64,000 bases of DNA from VAZQ01 sp036557705 (GTDB taxonomy: Bacteria > Pseudomonadota > Alphaproteobacteria > Rhizobiales > Xanthobacteraceae). The DNA lies in the NCBI GenBank assembly GCA_036557705.1, contig DATBHB010000066.1, forward strand, positions 1 through 64,000, written 5' to 3'. This document shows, one piece after another, positions 42,176 through 49,418 of the stretch (position 1 is the stretch's first letter; each line of letters opens with the position of its first letter). The translations under genes were made by a program, and so were the position numbers. The notes beneath the pieces are model-generated. The model did not search any database. It worked only from the letters and a program-made list of their open reading frames with translations, and was not told the DNA's origin.

Positions 42176-42388
42176 TTATCCGGCTGGATGTTTTGAACCT
42201 TTCGTTCGGGCTTTCAGGTCAGCTGCCTGTTTTGCCAGACGCAGCTCTCTTAATCTCTGCATGTTTTCTGTCGTGGCGCGGCGTTTGGCTTCATATTCCG
42301 CCCAAGCCTGTGCGCCCTCGACCGATTCCCGTTCTTTCCTTTTGAACAAGGCCTCCGCCCGTGTCCTGGCGGGATCAGAGCTTGTCAT
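42176..42388 (-). CDS. Small conserved hypothetical protein
   Basis: A 70-residue highly charged, helical protein (ARTRAEALFKRKERESVEGA, EYEAKRRATTENM, RLRELRLAKQAAD). I recall similar short proteins in Bradyrhizobium relatives. AAGGGG lies before the ATG at 42388. Function unknown. Confidence 0.72.
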   Translation of the reverse strand: MTSSDPARTRAEALFKRKERESVEGAQAWAEYEAKRRATTENMQRLRELRLAKQAADLKARTKGSKHPAG

Positions 42389-42604
42389 GATCAAAGCCCC
42401 TTAAGGCGCGCCGTCCCGGATTACGTGTGGCCCGGCCGCAGGGAGGGAAATGCGGCGGGGCGACGGTGTGGCAAAACCGTCAGGAGGTCCATCACAGGAC
42501 CGCCAAATGGATAACGCCAGGTGAGAAGTCCGGTTGCATCACGTTTGCGATTCGCTGCAAACGCTCGCGAAGGAGAACGCCCCGATTGGCAGGGCGCGAA
42601 GCTG

Positions 42605-42629
42605 CGAACCTTGATCGGGTTCCAACGTT
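42605..42629 (+). promoter_or_regulatory. Possible EcfG (general stress) promoter
   Basis: CGAAC at 42605-42609, 16 bases, then CGTT at 42626-42629, 33 bases before the dehydrogenase start. The alphaproteobacterial EcfG consensus is GGAAC-N16/17-CGTT, so only one base differs. Confidence 0.5.
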
Positions 42630-42661
42630 AACGCGGCACAGCCTTGGAAGGAGTACCAGCC

Positions 42662-43837
42662 ATGAGGGCCCTCGTGTGGCACGGCAAGGAGGATATTCGC
42701 TGCGACAATGTCACCGATCCCGAAATCCATGACCCGCGCGACGCCATCGTCAAAGTTACCAGCTGCGCAATTTGCGGTTCCGATCTCCACCTGTTCCACA
42801 ATTTTATTCCCGCCATGCTTCCCGGCGACATCATGGGACATGAAACGATGGGAGAGGTCGTGGAGGTGGGCCATGGCGTGAACGGCAAATTGAAAAAGGG
42901 AGATCGGGTGGTCGTGCCGTTCACGATCATATGCGGGGAATGCGAACAGTGCAGGCGCGGTAATTTCTCCTGCTGTGAGAAGACCAACCGGAACAAGAAT
43001 CTCGCCGAGAAGGTTTTCGGGCACCCAATGGCCGGCCTTTTCGGCTATACGCATCTAACCGGAGGGTATCCGGGCGGCCAAGCGGAATATCTGCGCGTGC
43101 CCTACGCAGACGCTACTCACATCAAAGTTCCGCACGGCATTCCCGATGAGCAGGTCCTCTTCCTCAGCGACATATTCCCGACCGGGTGGCAGGCTGCCGC
43201 CCAATGCGACATCGAGCCCACAGATACAGTGGCGATTTGGGGCTGCGGTCCGGTCGGGCAGATGGCGATTCGCAGTACCGTTCTTCTCGGGGCAGACCAG
43301 GTCATTGCGATAGACCGCCTCCCGGAACGCCTGAGCATGGCCGAAGCGGGGGGCGCTGTTACGATCAATTTTGACGAGGAGAGCGTCCGCGAGCGTCTTA
43401 ATGAGCTGACGCATGGGAAAGGCCCGGAAAAGTGCATCGATGCCACCGGGATGGAATCCCATGTCAGCTTGGCGCAGCCAGACACGCTGTTGGACAGGGC
43501 GAAACAAATGCTCATGCTGGAAAGCGACCGCCCGCACGTGCTGCGCGAGATGATCTACGTCTGCCGCCCCAACGGCATAATATCAATACCCGGCGTCTAC
43601 AGCGGGTTTGTGGACAAGATGCCGATGGGCCTGCTCATGAACAAGGGTCTGACCATTCGGACCGGGCAGACTCACGTCAATCGCTGGAGCGACGATCTGC
43701 TGCGCCGGATCGAAGAGGGACAGATCGATCCCTCCTTCGTAATTACTCATACGGTAGGGCTTGAGGACGGTCCGGAAATGTACAAGGTTTTTCGCGACAA
43801 ACAGGACAGCTGCATCAAAGTCGTAATGAAGCCTTGA
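42662..43837 (+). CDS. Zinc-dependent alcohol dehydrogenase (glutathione-independent formaldehyde dehydrogenase-like)
   Basis: A 391-residue medium-chain dehydrogenase. The catalytic zinc is held by CAICGSDLH and the GHETMGEV His-Glu pair. The structural zinc is held by CGECEQCRRGNFSCCEKTN, and the NAD site is AIWGCGPVGQMAIR. Length and the C-terminal VNRWSDDLL block resemble the formaldehyde dehydrogenase-like subgroup. GGAAGGAG precedes the ATG at 42662. The next gene starts 17 bases after the stop, and a possible EcfG promoter lies upstream, consistent with a stress-induced operon. Confidence 0.92.
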   Translation: MRALVWHGKEDIRCDNVTDPEIHDPRDAIVKVTSCAICGSDLHLFHNFIPAMLPGDIMGHETMGEVVEVGHGVNGKLKKGDRVVVPFTIICGECEQCRRGNFSCCEKTNRNKNLAEKVFGHPMAGLFGYTHLTGGYPGGQAEYLRVPYADATHIKVPHGIPDEQVLFLSDIFPTGWQAAAQCDIEPTDTVAIWGCGPVGQMAIRSTVLLGADQVIAIDRLPERLSMAEAGGAVTINFDEESVRERLNELTHGKGPEKCIDATGMESHVSLAQPDTLLDRAKQMLMLESDRPHVLREMIYVCRPNGIISIPGVYSGFVDKMPMGLLMNKGLTIRTGQTHVNRWSDDLLRRIEEGQIDPSFVITHTVGLEDGPEMYKVFRDKQDSCIKVVMKP

Positions 43838-43854
43838 AGTGGCGAGGTGATAAA

Positions 43855-44436
43855 ATGACCTATGTCTCCAATATCGTCAGGTCTCAGGGGGACCCGAAAA
43901 TCTTGAGTTCAGGAGCGAGTTCGTTGAACGCTTACGACAAGCTCGCCCGAGCGCTTGGCTGGTTCAGCCTCGGATTGGGGCTCGCTGAGCTCTTTGCACC
44001 GCGTCGCATCGCCCGCACCCTGGGAATGAAGGGCAAGGAGCCTCTCATCCGCGCCTATGGCGCCCGCGAGATAGCAAGCGGCATGCTGTCGTTGTCGCCG
44101 GACAAGCAAGCTGGATTGTGGAGCCGGGTTGCCGGGGACGGATTGGACGTGGCTACGCTTCTGGGCGGCCTGGGCCGCAACAACCGCAAGCGCAACAATG
44201 TCGCCTTCGTGCTGCTGATGGTCCTTGGATTAACGGTTCTCGACATCGTCGGAGCCCAGGCCGTAACGGCGCGTCACAGCCGATCGCGGAGCCGGGCGCG
44301 CCTTTACCACGATCGGAGCGGATTCCCGAAGGGACTGGAGGCAGCGAGGAAAGCCGCACGGGATTCCCATGCACACCCGGAATTTGCGGAACGGCGGTCG
44401 GCCGCACAACCTGCTGCGTCGCACCCGATTGCGTGA
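43855..44436 (+). CDS. Membrane protein resembling the N-terminal part of cyclase/dehydrase (SRPBCC) proteins
   Basis: A 193-residue protein. The segment ALGWFSLGLGLAELFAPRRI, then RTLGMKGKEPLIRAYGAREI, and GLWSRVAGDGLDVATLLGGL match the membrane half of a family in which an SRPBCC cyclase/dehydrase domain usually follows. Here the cyclase domain is missing, replaced by a basic Arg/Ser/Ala-rich tail (about 60 residues). GCGAGGTGA before the ATG at 43855 sets the start. It is co-transcribed with the dehydrogenase. Confidence 0.78.
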   Translation: MTYVSNIVRSQGDPKILSSGASSLNAYDKLARALGWFSLGLGLAELFAPRRIARTLGMKGKEPLIRAYGAREIASGMLSLSPDKQAGLWSRVAGDGLDVATLLGGLGRNNRKRNNVAFVLLMVLGLTVLDIVGAQAVTARHSRSRSRARLYHDRSGFPKGLEAARKAARDSHAHPEFAERRSAAQPAASHPIA

Positions 44437-44438
44437 AT

Positions 44439-45359
44439 TTACCGCCGGCGCGGCAGCAGCGCGAGCGCGTTGTCGCGCTCGATGCGGCGAAGATCGTCCT
44501 CGCTGAAGCCGAATTCGGCGAGCGCTTTCAGGTATTCCCGGCCGGAGCGGAACGGAAAATCGGTGCCCCACAGTATTTGCGAGATCGGCACCATTCTGGT
44601 GAGCGCCGCAAGCCCGGGAGGATACGCGATCTGGGCGATGTCGTAGTGGAAGCGAACGAGTTCGGCCATCACTCCGTTCGGCACTTGGGGCTTGTTCTGA
44701 GGCAGCAGGCCGAAGCGCACGAACCGCTCGCAAAGCATCGGCAGAACGCCGCCGCCGTGAGAGAAAATCCAGCGGACGTTTGGATAGCGGGCGGCGGTAC
44801 CGGTGAACAGGATGCGCGCAATCGCGCGCGCCGTATCGGCGCCGTATTCGATCACGGCCTCATGCACATCCGGAATGAGGCCGCGGCAGCACACTGGCGC
44901 CTCGGGATGGGTATAAACCACGGCGTTACGCCGATTGAGTTCGGCCATTACCGGCTCGAAGGCCGGATCGCCGAGCCATTTGTCGCGATAGCTCGTGAAC
45001 AGGCAGACGCCTTCGGCTTTGAGCACATCGAGGCCGTACTCGATCTCGCCGAGGCTTGCTTGAACATCGGGGAGCGGCAGCGCCGCGAACATGCCGAATC
45101 GGCCGGGGTAATCGGCAACGAGCCGCGCCGCGTAGTCGTTGCATTCGCGCGCAACGCGCCGCCCCTGCGCATTGTCGCCGATCCAGACGCCCGGCGTGGT
45201 GATCGAGGTGACCGACATGGCGACGCCGGCCTGGTCCATGTCCTCGAGCGAGCGCTCGATCGACCAGGCAAGCGTCGGGGCCTGCAGCAGCGCGCGCATC
45301 TCCTCGACGAATTTCGGCGGGGCGATGTGATGATGCGTATCGATGCGGTGGGGCGCCAT
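44439..45359 (-). CDS. Amidohydrolase-2 family hydrolase/decarboxylase
   Basis: A 306-residue metal-dependent protein of the ACMSD-like group. The first metal motif is RIDTHHHIAPPKF (His-x-His). Later ligands are TYPV-type YTHPEAPV, WIFSHGGGVLP and the acidic ILWGTDFPF. Members decarboxylate or hydrolyse aromatic and heterocyclic acids; the substrate is open. It is the last gene of a minus-strand group after an isochorismatase-like hydrolase and an ABC importer, separated from them by family A repeats. Confidence 0.88.
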   Translation of the reverse strand: MAPHRIDTHHHIAPPKFVEEMRALLQAPTLAWSIERSLEDMDQAGVAMSVTSITTPGVWIGDNAQGRRVARECNDYAARLVADYPGRFGMFAALPLPDVQASLGEIEYGLDVLKAEGVCLFTSYRDKWLGDPAFEPVMAELNRRNAVVYTHPEAPVCCRGLIPDVHEAVIEYGADTARAIARILFTGTAARYPNVRWIFSHGGGVLPMLCERFVRFGLLPQNKPQVPNGVMAELVRFHYDIAQIAYPPGLAALTRMVPISQILWGTDFPFRSGREYLKALAEFGFSEDDLRRIERDNALALLPRRR

Positions 45360-45371
45360 GAATTTCGTAAT

Positions 45372-45527
45372 CTTACTGAGTCAGAAGAGTTTCCGTAGGG
45401 TGGGCAAAGGCGCGGCCCACATGCATGAGCCGCGCCACACGTGGAAAAGAGCGCCGTGCCCACGCGGCGCGCGACCGCGTGGGCACGGCGCTCGCGCTGA
45501 AGCGCGCTGCGCCTTTGCCCACCCTAC
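45372..45527. repeat. Family A copy 11, long type
   Basis: The left outer arm CTTACTGAGTCA (45372-45383) matches the long copies at 27808 and 30552; the right outer arm is decayed. The core at 45395-45527 is nested and nearly the same as 30575-30708. Confidence 0.9.
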
Positions 45528-45558
45528 GCAGCTTGTGCAATCGGCCCGTCAGTTTGTT

Positions 45559-46338
45559 TCAAAAATTCACCGCGCGTTTGGGCGTGAGCTGCGGGGCAGA
45601 GACGGTAGAGCCCTGGGGCAGGTCGAACATGCCGCTCGGGAGAGTGTCGAGATAAGCGAGGACTTCGCTGGTCTTGAGCACGTCGGCATATTTGGCGTTC
45701 ATATCGCAGAGATTGATCGCGTGGCTCGCCTGCGAGCGGTCAAAGCAGCCCTCCTCGGCCAGCGAGATGCGATAATTGAGGCTGAAGGCGTCGAGAACGG
45801 TCGCGCGCACGCAGCCTGAAGTCGTCGTGCCGGTGACGATCACGCTGTCGCAGCCAAGGAGCGTGAGGTAGCTCGCCATGTTGCTGCCGAAGAAGCCCGA
45901 GGGTTTCTGTTTGTATACGACGATGTCCCGCGGCCCGGGCGCGATCGGAGTAACGATCTCGTTGCCGTCGAGATTGCTGGCAGGTATGCGCCGGTCCTCG
46001 TTGCCGCGGGCGTTCTTCCACAGCCAGGAGCCGCCGTCCCAATTGTCGTCGCGCCGCACGCCCGTTGTGTAAATTACCGGTACGCCCTTCTCGTGGCACT
46101 TGTCGATCAGCGAGCGGATGTAGGGCAGCGCGGTCCAGGCATCCTCGCCGCAGGAATTGCGCCAACGCTTGATCGATTCGAGGATCGGCTCAGGCTTGTC
46201 GCCGCAGAAAGCCCAATTGACGTCGATGATCAGCAGGGCGGGGCGCTTGCCGAATTTGCCGCGCGCGCCGTAACCGGAGGCGGCGAATACGGCCTTGTCG
46301 CGTTCGGTGAGAAACTGGTTCCAGATCGGTTCTGACAT
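45559..46338 (-). CDS. Isochorismatase-family cysteine hydrolase
   Basis: A 259-residue hydrolase with the family triad: Asp39 (ALLIIDVNWAF), Lys145 (VVYKQKPSGFFG) and Cys176 (GTTTSGCVRAT). The closest described relatives by pattern are N-carbamoylsarcosine amidohydrolase and similar C-N hydrolases acting on carbamoyl or amide groups. It follows the ABC importer genes on the same strand, so it may process an imported nitrogen compound. Confidence 0.9.
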   Translation of the reverse strand: MSEPIWNQFLTERDKAVFAASGYGARGKFGKRPALLIIDVNWAFCGDKPEPILESIKRWRNSCGEDAWTALPYIRSLIDKCHEKGVPVIYTTGVRRDDNWDGGSWLWKNARGNEDRRIPASNLDGNEIVTPIAPGPRDIVVYKQKPSGFFGSNMASYLTLLGCDSVIVTGTTTSGCVRATVLDAFSLNYRISLAEEGCFDRSQASHAINLCDMNAKYADVLKTSEVLAYLDTLPSGMFDLPQGSTVSAPQLTPKRAVNF

Positions 46339-46437
46339 GATTGATCTCGCTGTTCGGGCGGGGGATGTTGTAGCCTATTGCGATTAGACGAAAGTGCCGG
46401 GGTTCACAATCTTCGACGCCGTGAAGCTTCGGAAGTC

Positions 46438-46508
46438 GACCGCGTGGGCAAAATCGCCATACACTGTGCCTCGATGCCGCGTCTCGGAGGCGATTTTGCC
46501 CACCCTAC
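46438..46508. repeat. Family A half element
   Basis: Only the right hairpin is present: GACCGCGTGGGCAAAATCGCC pairs with GGCGATTTTGCCCACCCTAC. It lies between the substrate-binding protein gene and the isochorismatase-like gene. Confidence 0.9.
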
Positions 46509-46524
46509 GGAACCCTGCCTTGCA

Positions 46525-47523
46525 TCAGATTTTCTTCCGAACTTCATCGACGAAGCGCATGTCGATGATGTCTTCATACTTCACGTCGGCCTTGAGGATG
46601 CCGACGCCGCGGACGACGGCGCTGGCGGTCGCCCAGGCAGCGGGGCTGATGAACCCGTCACGGCTCCACATCTCGTCGTGGAAGGAGCGATCGAGCGTTG
46701 CCCGCAAGTCTTCGAGCGCCATGGTCGGAAACTGCTTCTTGGCGACCGCAGCGGCTTCGTCCGGTTTCGCGTAGGTGAATTGCAGCCCCTTGATCATACC
46801 CCGCACGAAGGCGCGCACGAGGTTCGGATCCTTTTCGATCGTGTCGAGCCGCACATTGAAAGTCGAATAGGCGTACGGGCCGAATTCCTTCGGCACGTTG
46901 TAGAACGGCTCGCTCCAGAAGCCCTGGCGGATGCCTTGCGTCACCATGGGCTCGGTGGTCACCCCGACCTGGGCTTGGGTGCTGTGCACCGCGGCCGGCA
47001 CGGCCGAATTGGGCATTTCCAGGAGCTGCACATCCGACTTCGGGTCAAGTTTCCATTTGGCGAGCAGATAGCGCGTGATCGAGTTCGGCGTGCCGCCCAA
47101 AGGGGGGATCGCGACCGACTTGCCCTTGAAATAGCGTGTCCAGTCGGTATCGACCGGATCGTGCCCCTTGGCGGCGCACATATACACGTTGCCGCGATCA
47201 ACGCAGTGCACGACCGAGCGCAGCTCGGCGCCTCTAAGTTTGGCGAAGGCGCAGTGCTCCGGTCCGCCGATGAAAGCGAAGGCATTGCCCGACAGCACCG
47301 CGTTGGTGTGGCCGGAGCCGTTCTCGATGGTAAGTATCGAGACCTTCACATCGACCTCGGCAAAATAGCCGTTCGCGATGCCGACGTAGAGCGGCAGATA
47401 ACCGGTACTGTGGACAGGCTCGGCGACGACGATTTCGCGCGCGGCAGCGCGCCCGATGTACGGACGCGCCAGTGCGGCGACGCCCAGGGCCGAAGTTGCG
47501 GCCAGCAAATTTCGCCTGTTCAT
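46525..47523 (-). CDS. ABC importer substrate-binding protein (NitT/TauT/SsuA type)
   Basis: A 332-residue exported protein with a Tat-like N-terminus (MNRRNLLAATSALGVAALA). The NMT1/THI5-like fold shows PLYVGIANGYFAEVDVKVSI, GSGHTNAVLSGNAFAFIGGPE and the C-terminal FISPAAWATASAVVRGVGIL. Its ATG overlaps the permease stop (ATGA). Such proteins bind nitrate, taurine, sulphonates or pyrimidine precursors; the ligand here is not evident. Confidence 0.9.
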   Translation of the reverse strand: MNRRNLLAATSALGVAALARPYIGRAAAREIVVAEPVHSTGYLPLYVGIANGYFAEVDVKVSILTIENGSGHTNAVLSGNAFAFIGGPEHCAFAKLRGAELRSVVHCVDRGNVYMCAAKGHDPVDTDWTRYFKGKSVAIPPLGGTPNSITRYLLAKWKLDPKSDVQLLEMPNSAVPAAVHSTQAQVGVTTEPMVTQGIRQGFWSEPFYNVPKEFGPYAYSTFNVRLDTIEKDPNLVRAFVRGMIKGLQFTYAKPDEAAAVAKKQFPTMALEDLRATLDRSFHDEMWSRDGFISPAAWATASAVVRGVGILKADVKYEDIIDMRFVDEVRKKI

Positions 47524-48407
47524 GGGACCTCCATGTCTCTATGCCACACCAGGTTGCGCAGGACGAATTCAAGCCAGGACACCGCAAGGTACATCAGGAC
47601 CGCCAGCACCGAGAGCACGAGCACCGCGACCCAGACCAGAGCGATGTCATAGGTCTGCCCCGCGTAGAGGATTTCGCGCCCGAGGCCGTGCTGCGAGGCA
47701 ATGAACTCGCCGACAACGGCGCCGGTCAAAGCAAGTCCGATATTGACCCGCAGCACCGAGATAATCCATGGCATGCAGAACGGAATGACGAGCTTGCCGA
47801 AGACCTGCATGCGGCTCGCGCCAAGCGAATAGAACAGTCGCTCGCCGTCCGCATCGACCGCCTTGACGCCGGCATAGGTGGTGAGCGTGGACACCACCAC
47901 AGTGAGCGCGGCCGCGGTCGCGACCTTGGATTCAAGTCCCAATCCGAACACCAACACGATCAGCGGCGCGAGCGCGAGCTTCGGGATCGATTCGAAGCAG
48001 ATGACGTAAGGCTGCAAAATCGCGGCGTAATTCTTCGACCACCAGAACGAGAGACCCAGTACTGAGCCGGAAACGGTCCCGATCAGAAAGCCGAGAATGG
48101 TCGAGCGGAAGGTGAAGCCGATATCGGTCCAGGCATCGCCTTCGGTAAAGAACACCTTGAGCGTAGCGTAGATGGCGCTCGGCTGCGACCAGAAGAAGGC
48201 ATCGATTGCGCCAGTCCGGGCAGCGATTTCCCACAGCGCTATCGCACAAATGAGTATCGCGGCCTGCACGCCCAGGATGGCCCAGGCCGGCCAGTCCCGC
48301 CGCACCGGCAGCCGCCGCAGCGGGCGCGGCCGAGACTCGCGTGCGCTGCCTTGCGCTGCGCGGTCGAGTGCCGGTGCCGCCAGCTTGGATGTGTCCTGCA
48401 CAGTCAT
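47520..48407 (-). CDS. ABC importer permease
   Basis: A 295-residue permease of the BPD_transp_1 family with six membrane segments. The ATPase-contact loop reads YSLGASRMQVFGKLVIPFCMPWI (the EAA motif). Its ATG overlaps the ATPase stop (TGATG), so the three genes form a coupled operon. The N-terminal 35 residues are cytosolic and basic. Confidence 0.92.
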   Translation of the reverse strand: MTVQDTSKLAAPALDRAAQGSARESRPRPLRRLPVRRDWPAWAILGVQAAILICAIALWEIAARTGAIDAFFWSQPSAIYATLKVFFTEGDAWTDIGFTFRSTILGFLIGTVSGSVLGLSFWWSKNYAAILQPYVICFESIPKLALAPLIVLVFGLGLESKVATAAALTVVVSTLTTYAGVKAVDADGERLFYSLGASRMQVFGKLVIPFCMPWIISVLRVNIGLALTGAVVGEFIASQHGLGREILYAGQTYDIALVWVAVLVLSVLAVLMYLAVSWLEFVLRNLVWHRDMEVP

Positions 48408-49303
48408 CAAGGATGAGCTCGCTTCGCAGCACAAATGTCCAACCCGTCATCCTGAGGCGCGAGCATGCAGCAACTTGGCTGCATGCGAGCCTCGAAGGAT
48501 GAACGGCCGAGATCGGGCCCAGGACGATGTTGCAGCGGGGCAGTGCCCGCCAGCAGTTCCAGGCATCGTTGCTTGATGGCGACGAATTCCGGTGACAGCA
48601 CAGCTGCGCGCAAACGTGGGCGCGCGATCGGAACCGGAATGGATTCGACGATCCGGCCGGGGCGGGTCGCCATTACGTGCACCTCGTCCGAGAGGTAGAT
48701 CGCCTCCTCGACATCGTGGGTGACGAACACCACGGTCTTCTGGAAATCGCTCCACAGTGCGAGCAGCCATTCCTGCATGGCGGCCTTGGTCTGTGCGTCG
48801 AGCGCGCCGAATGGCTCATCGAGCAGAATGATGTCGGTGTCGAAAAGGAGCGTTCGCAACAGCGCTGTGCGCTGGCGCATGCCGCCGGACAGCGCGCTCG
48901 GGTTCAGGTACTCGAACCCGGCGAGGCCATAGCGATCCAGGAGCGGCAGCGCCCGTTGCCTCGCCTGCCGCAGCGGCACCCCCTGGATTTCCATACCGAG
49001 CACGACGTTGTCGAGCACGGTACGCCACGGCAGGAGCAGGTCCTTCTGCAACATATAACCGACGCGGCCGATGGTCCCGGTGACATCGACGTTGTCGATG
49101 AGCACGCGGCCGCCGCTCGGCTGCAGCAGACCGGCAATGATGTTGAAGATCGTGCTCTTGCCGCAGCCCGAAGGGCCGATGAGGCTGACAAAACGCCCCT
49201 TCGGAATCGAGAGCGTGACCGGCGCCAGAGCCACGAACGGGCCCTTTCGCGTGTCGAAGGTCCTGGCGATGCGATCGAGCGATAGTCTCGCAGCCGGCGC
49301 CAT
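48407..49303 (-). CDS. ABC importer ATP-binding protein
   Basis: A 298-residue ATPase. Walker A is GPSGCGKST, the signature LSGGMRQR, Walker B IILLDEPFGAL and the switch His in VFVTHDVEEA. It belongs to the SsuB/TauB/NrtD class and partners the permease and binding protein downstream. The last 30 or so residues (from about FEARMQPSCCML onward) are encoded by a dispersed family E palindrome, so the natural C-terminus has been replaced or extended. The start MAPAARLS at 49303 is preferred over upstream frames. Confidence 0.92.
   Translation of the reverse strand: MAPAARLSLDRIARTFDTRKGPFVALAPVTLSIPKGRFVSLIGPSGCGKSTIFNIIAGLLQPSGGRVLIDNVDVTGTIGRVGYMLQKDLLLPWRTVLDNVVLGMEIQGVPLRQARQRALPLLDRYGLAGFEYLNPSALSGGMRQRTALLRTLLFDTDIILLDEPFGALDAQTKAAMQEWLLALWSDFQKTVVFVTHDVEEAIYLSDEVHVMATRPGRIVESIPVPIARPRLRAAVLSPEFVAIKQRCLELLAGTAPLQHRPGPDLGRSSFEARMQPSCCMLAPQDDGLDICAAKRAHP
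48443..48506. repeat. Palindromic repeat, family E copy 2 (inside a coding region)
   Basis: CCGTCATCCTGAGGCGCGAG with TGCAGC, then GGCTGCATGCGAGCCTCGAA and GGATGAACGG: a clear inverted repeat. It lies inside the 3' end of the ABC ATPase gene and is translated. Confidence 0.85.
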
Positions 49304-49418
49304 GGGGGGTCCGAAAATTGCGAAGAGCGGATCATAACACCTTGCCCGAAAGCGCAAAATGCCTCTAATTCGGGCCGATGCCAGGGGAGCGAAGGCCACG
49401 AGAGCGAGGCCCAAGAGC

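Noticed and set aside
42427..42732. 101-codon plus-strand frame before the dehydrogenase
   Set aside because: It overlaps the dehydrogenase start in another frame, has no family resemblance and reads through the promoter region.
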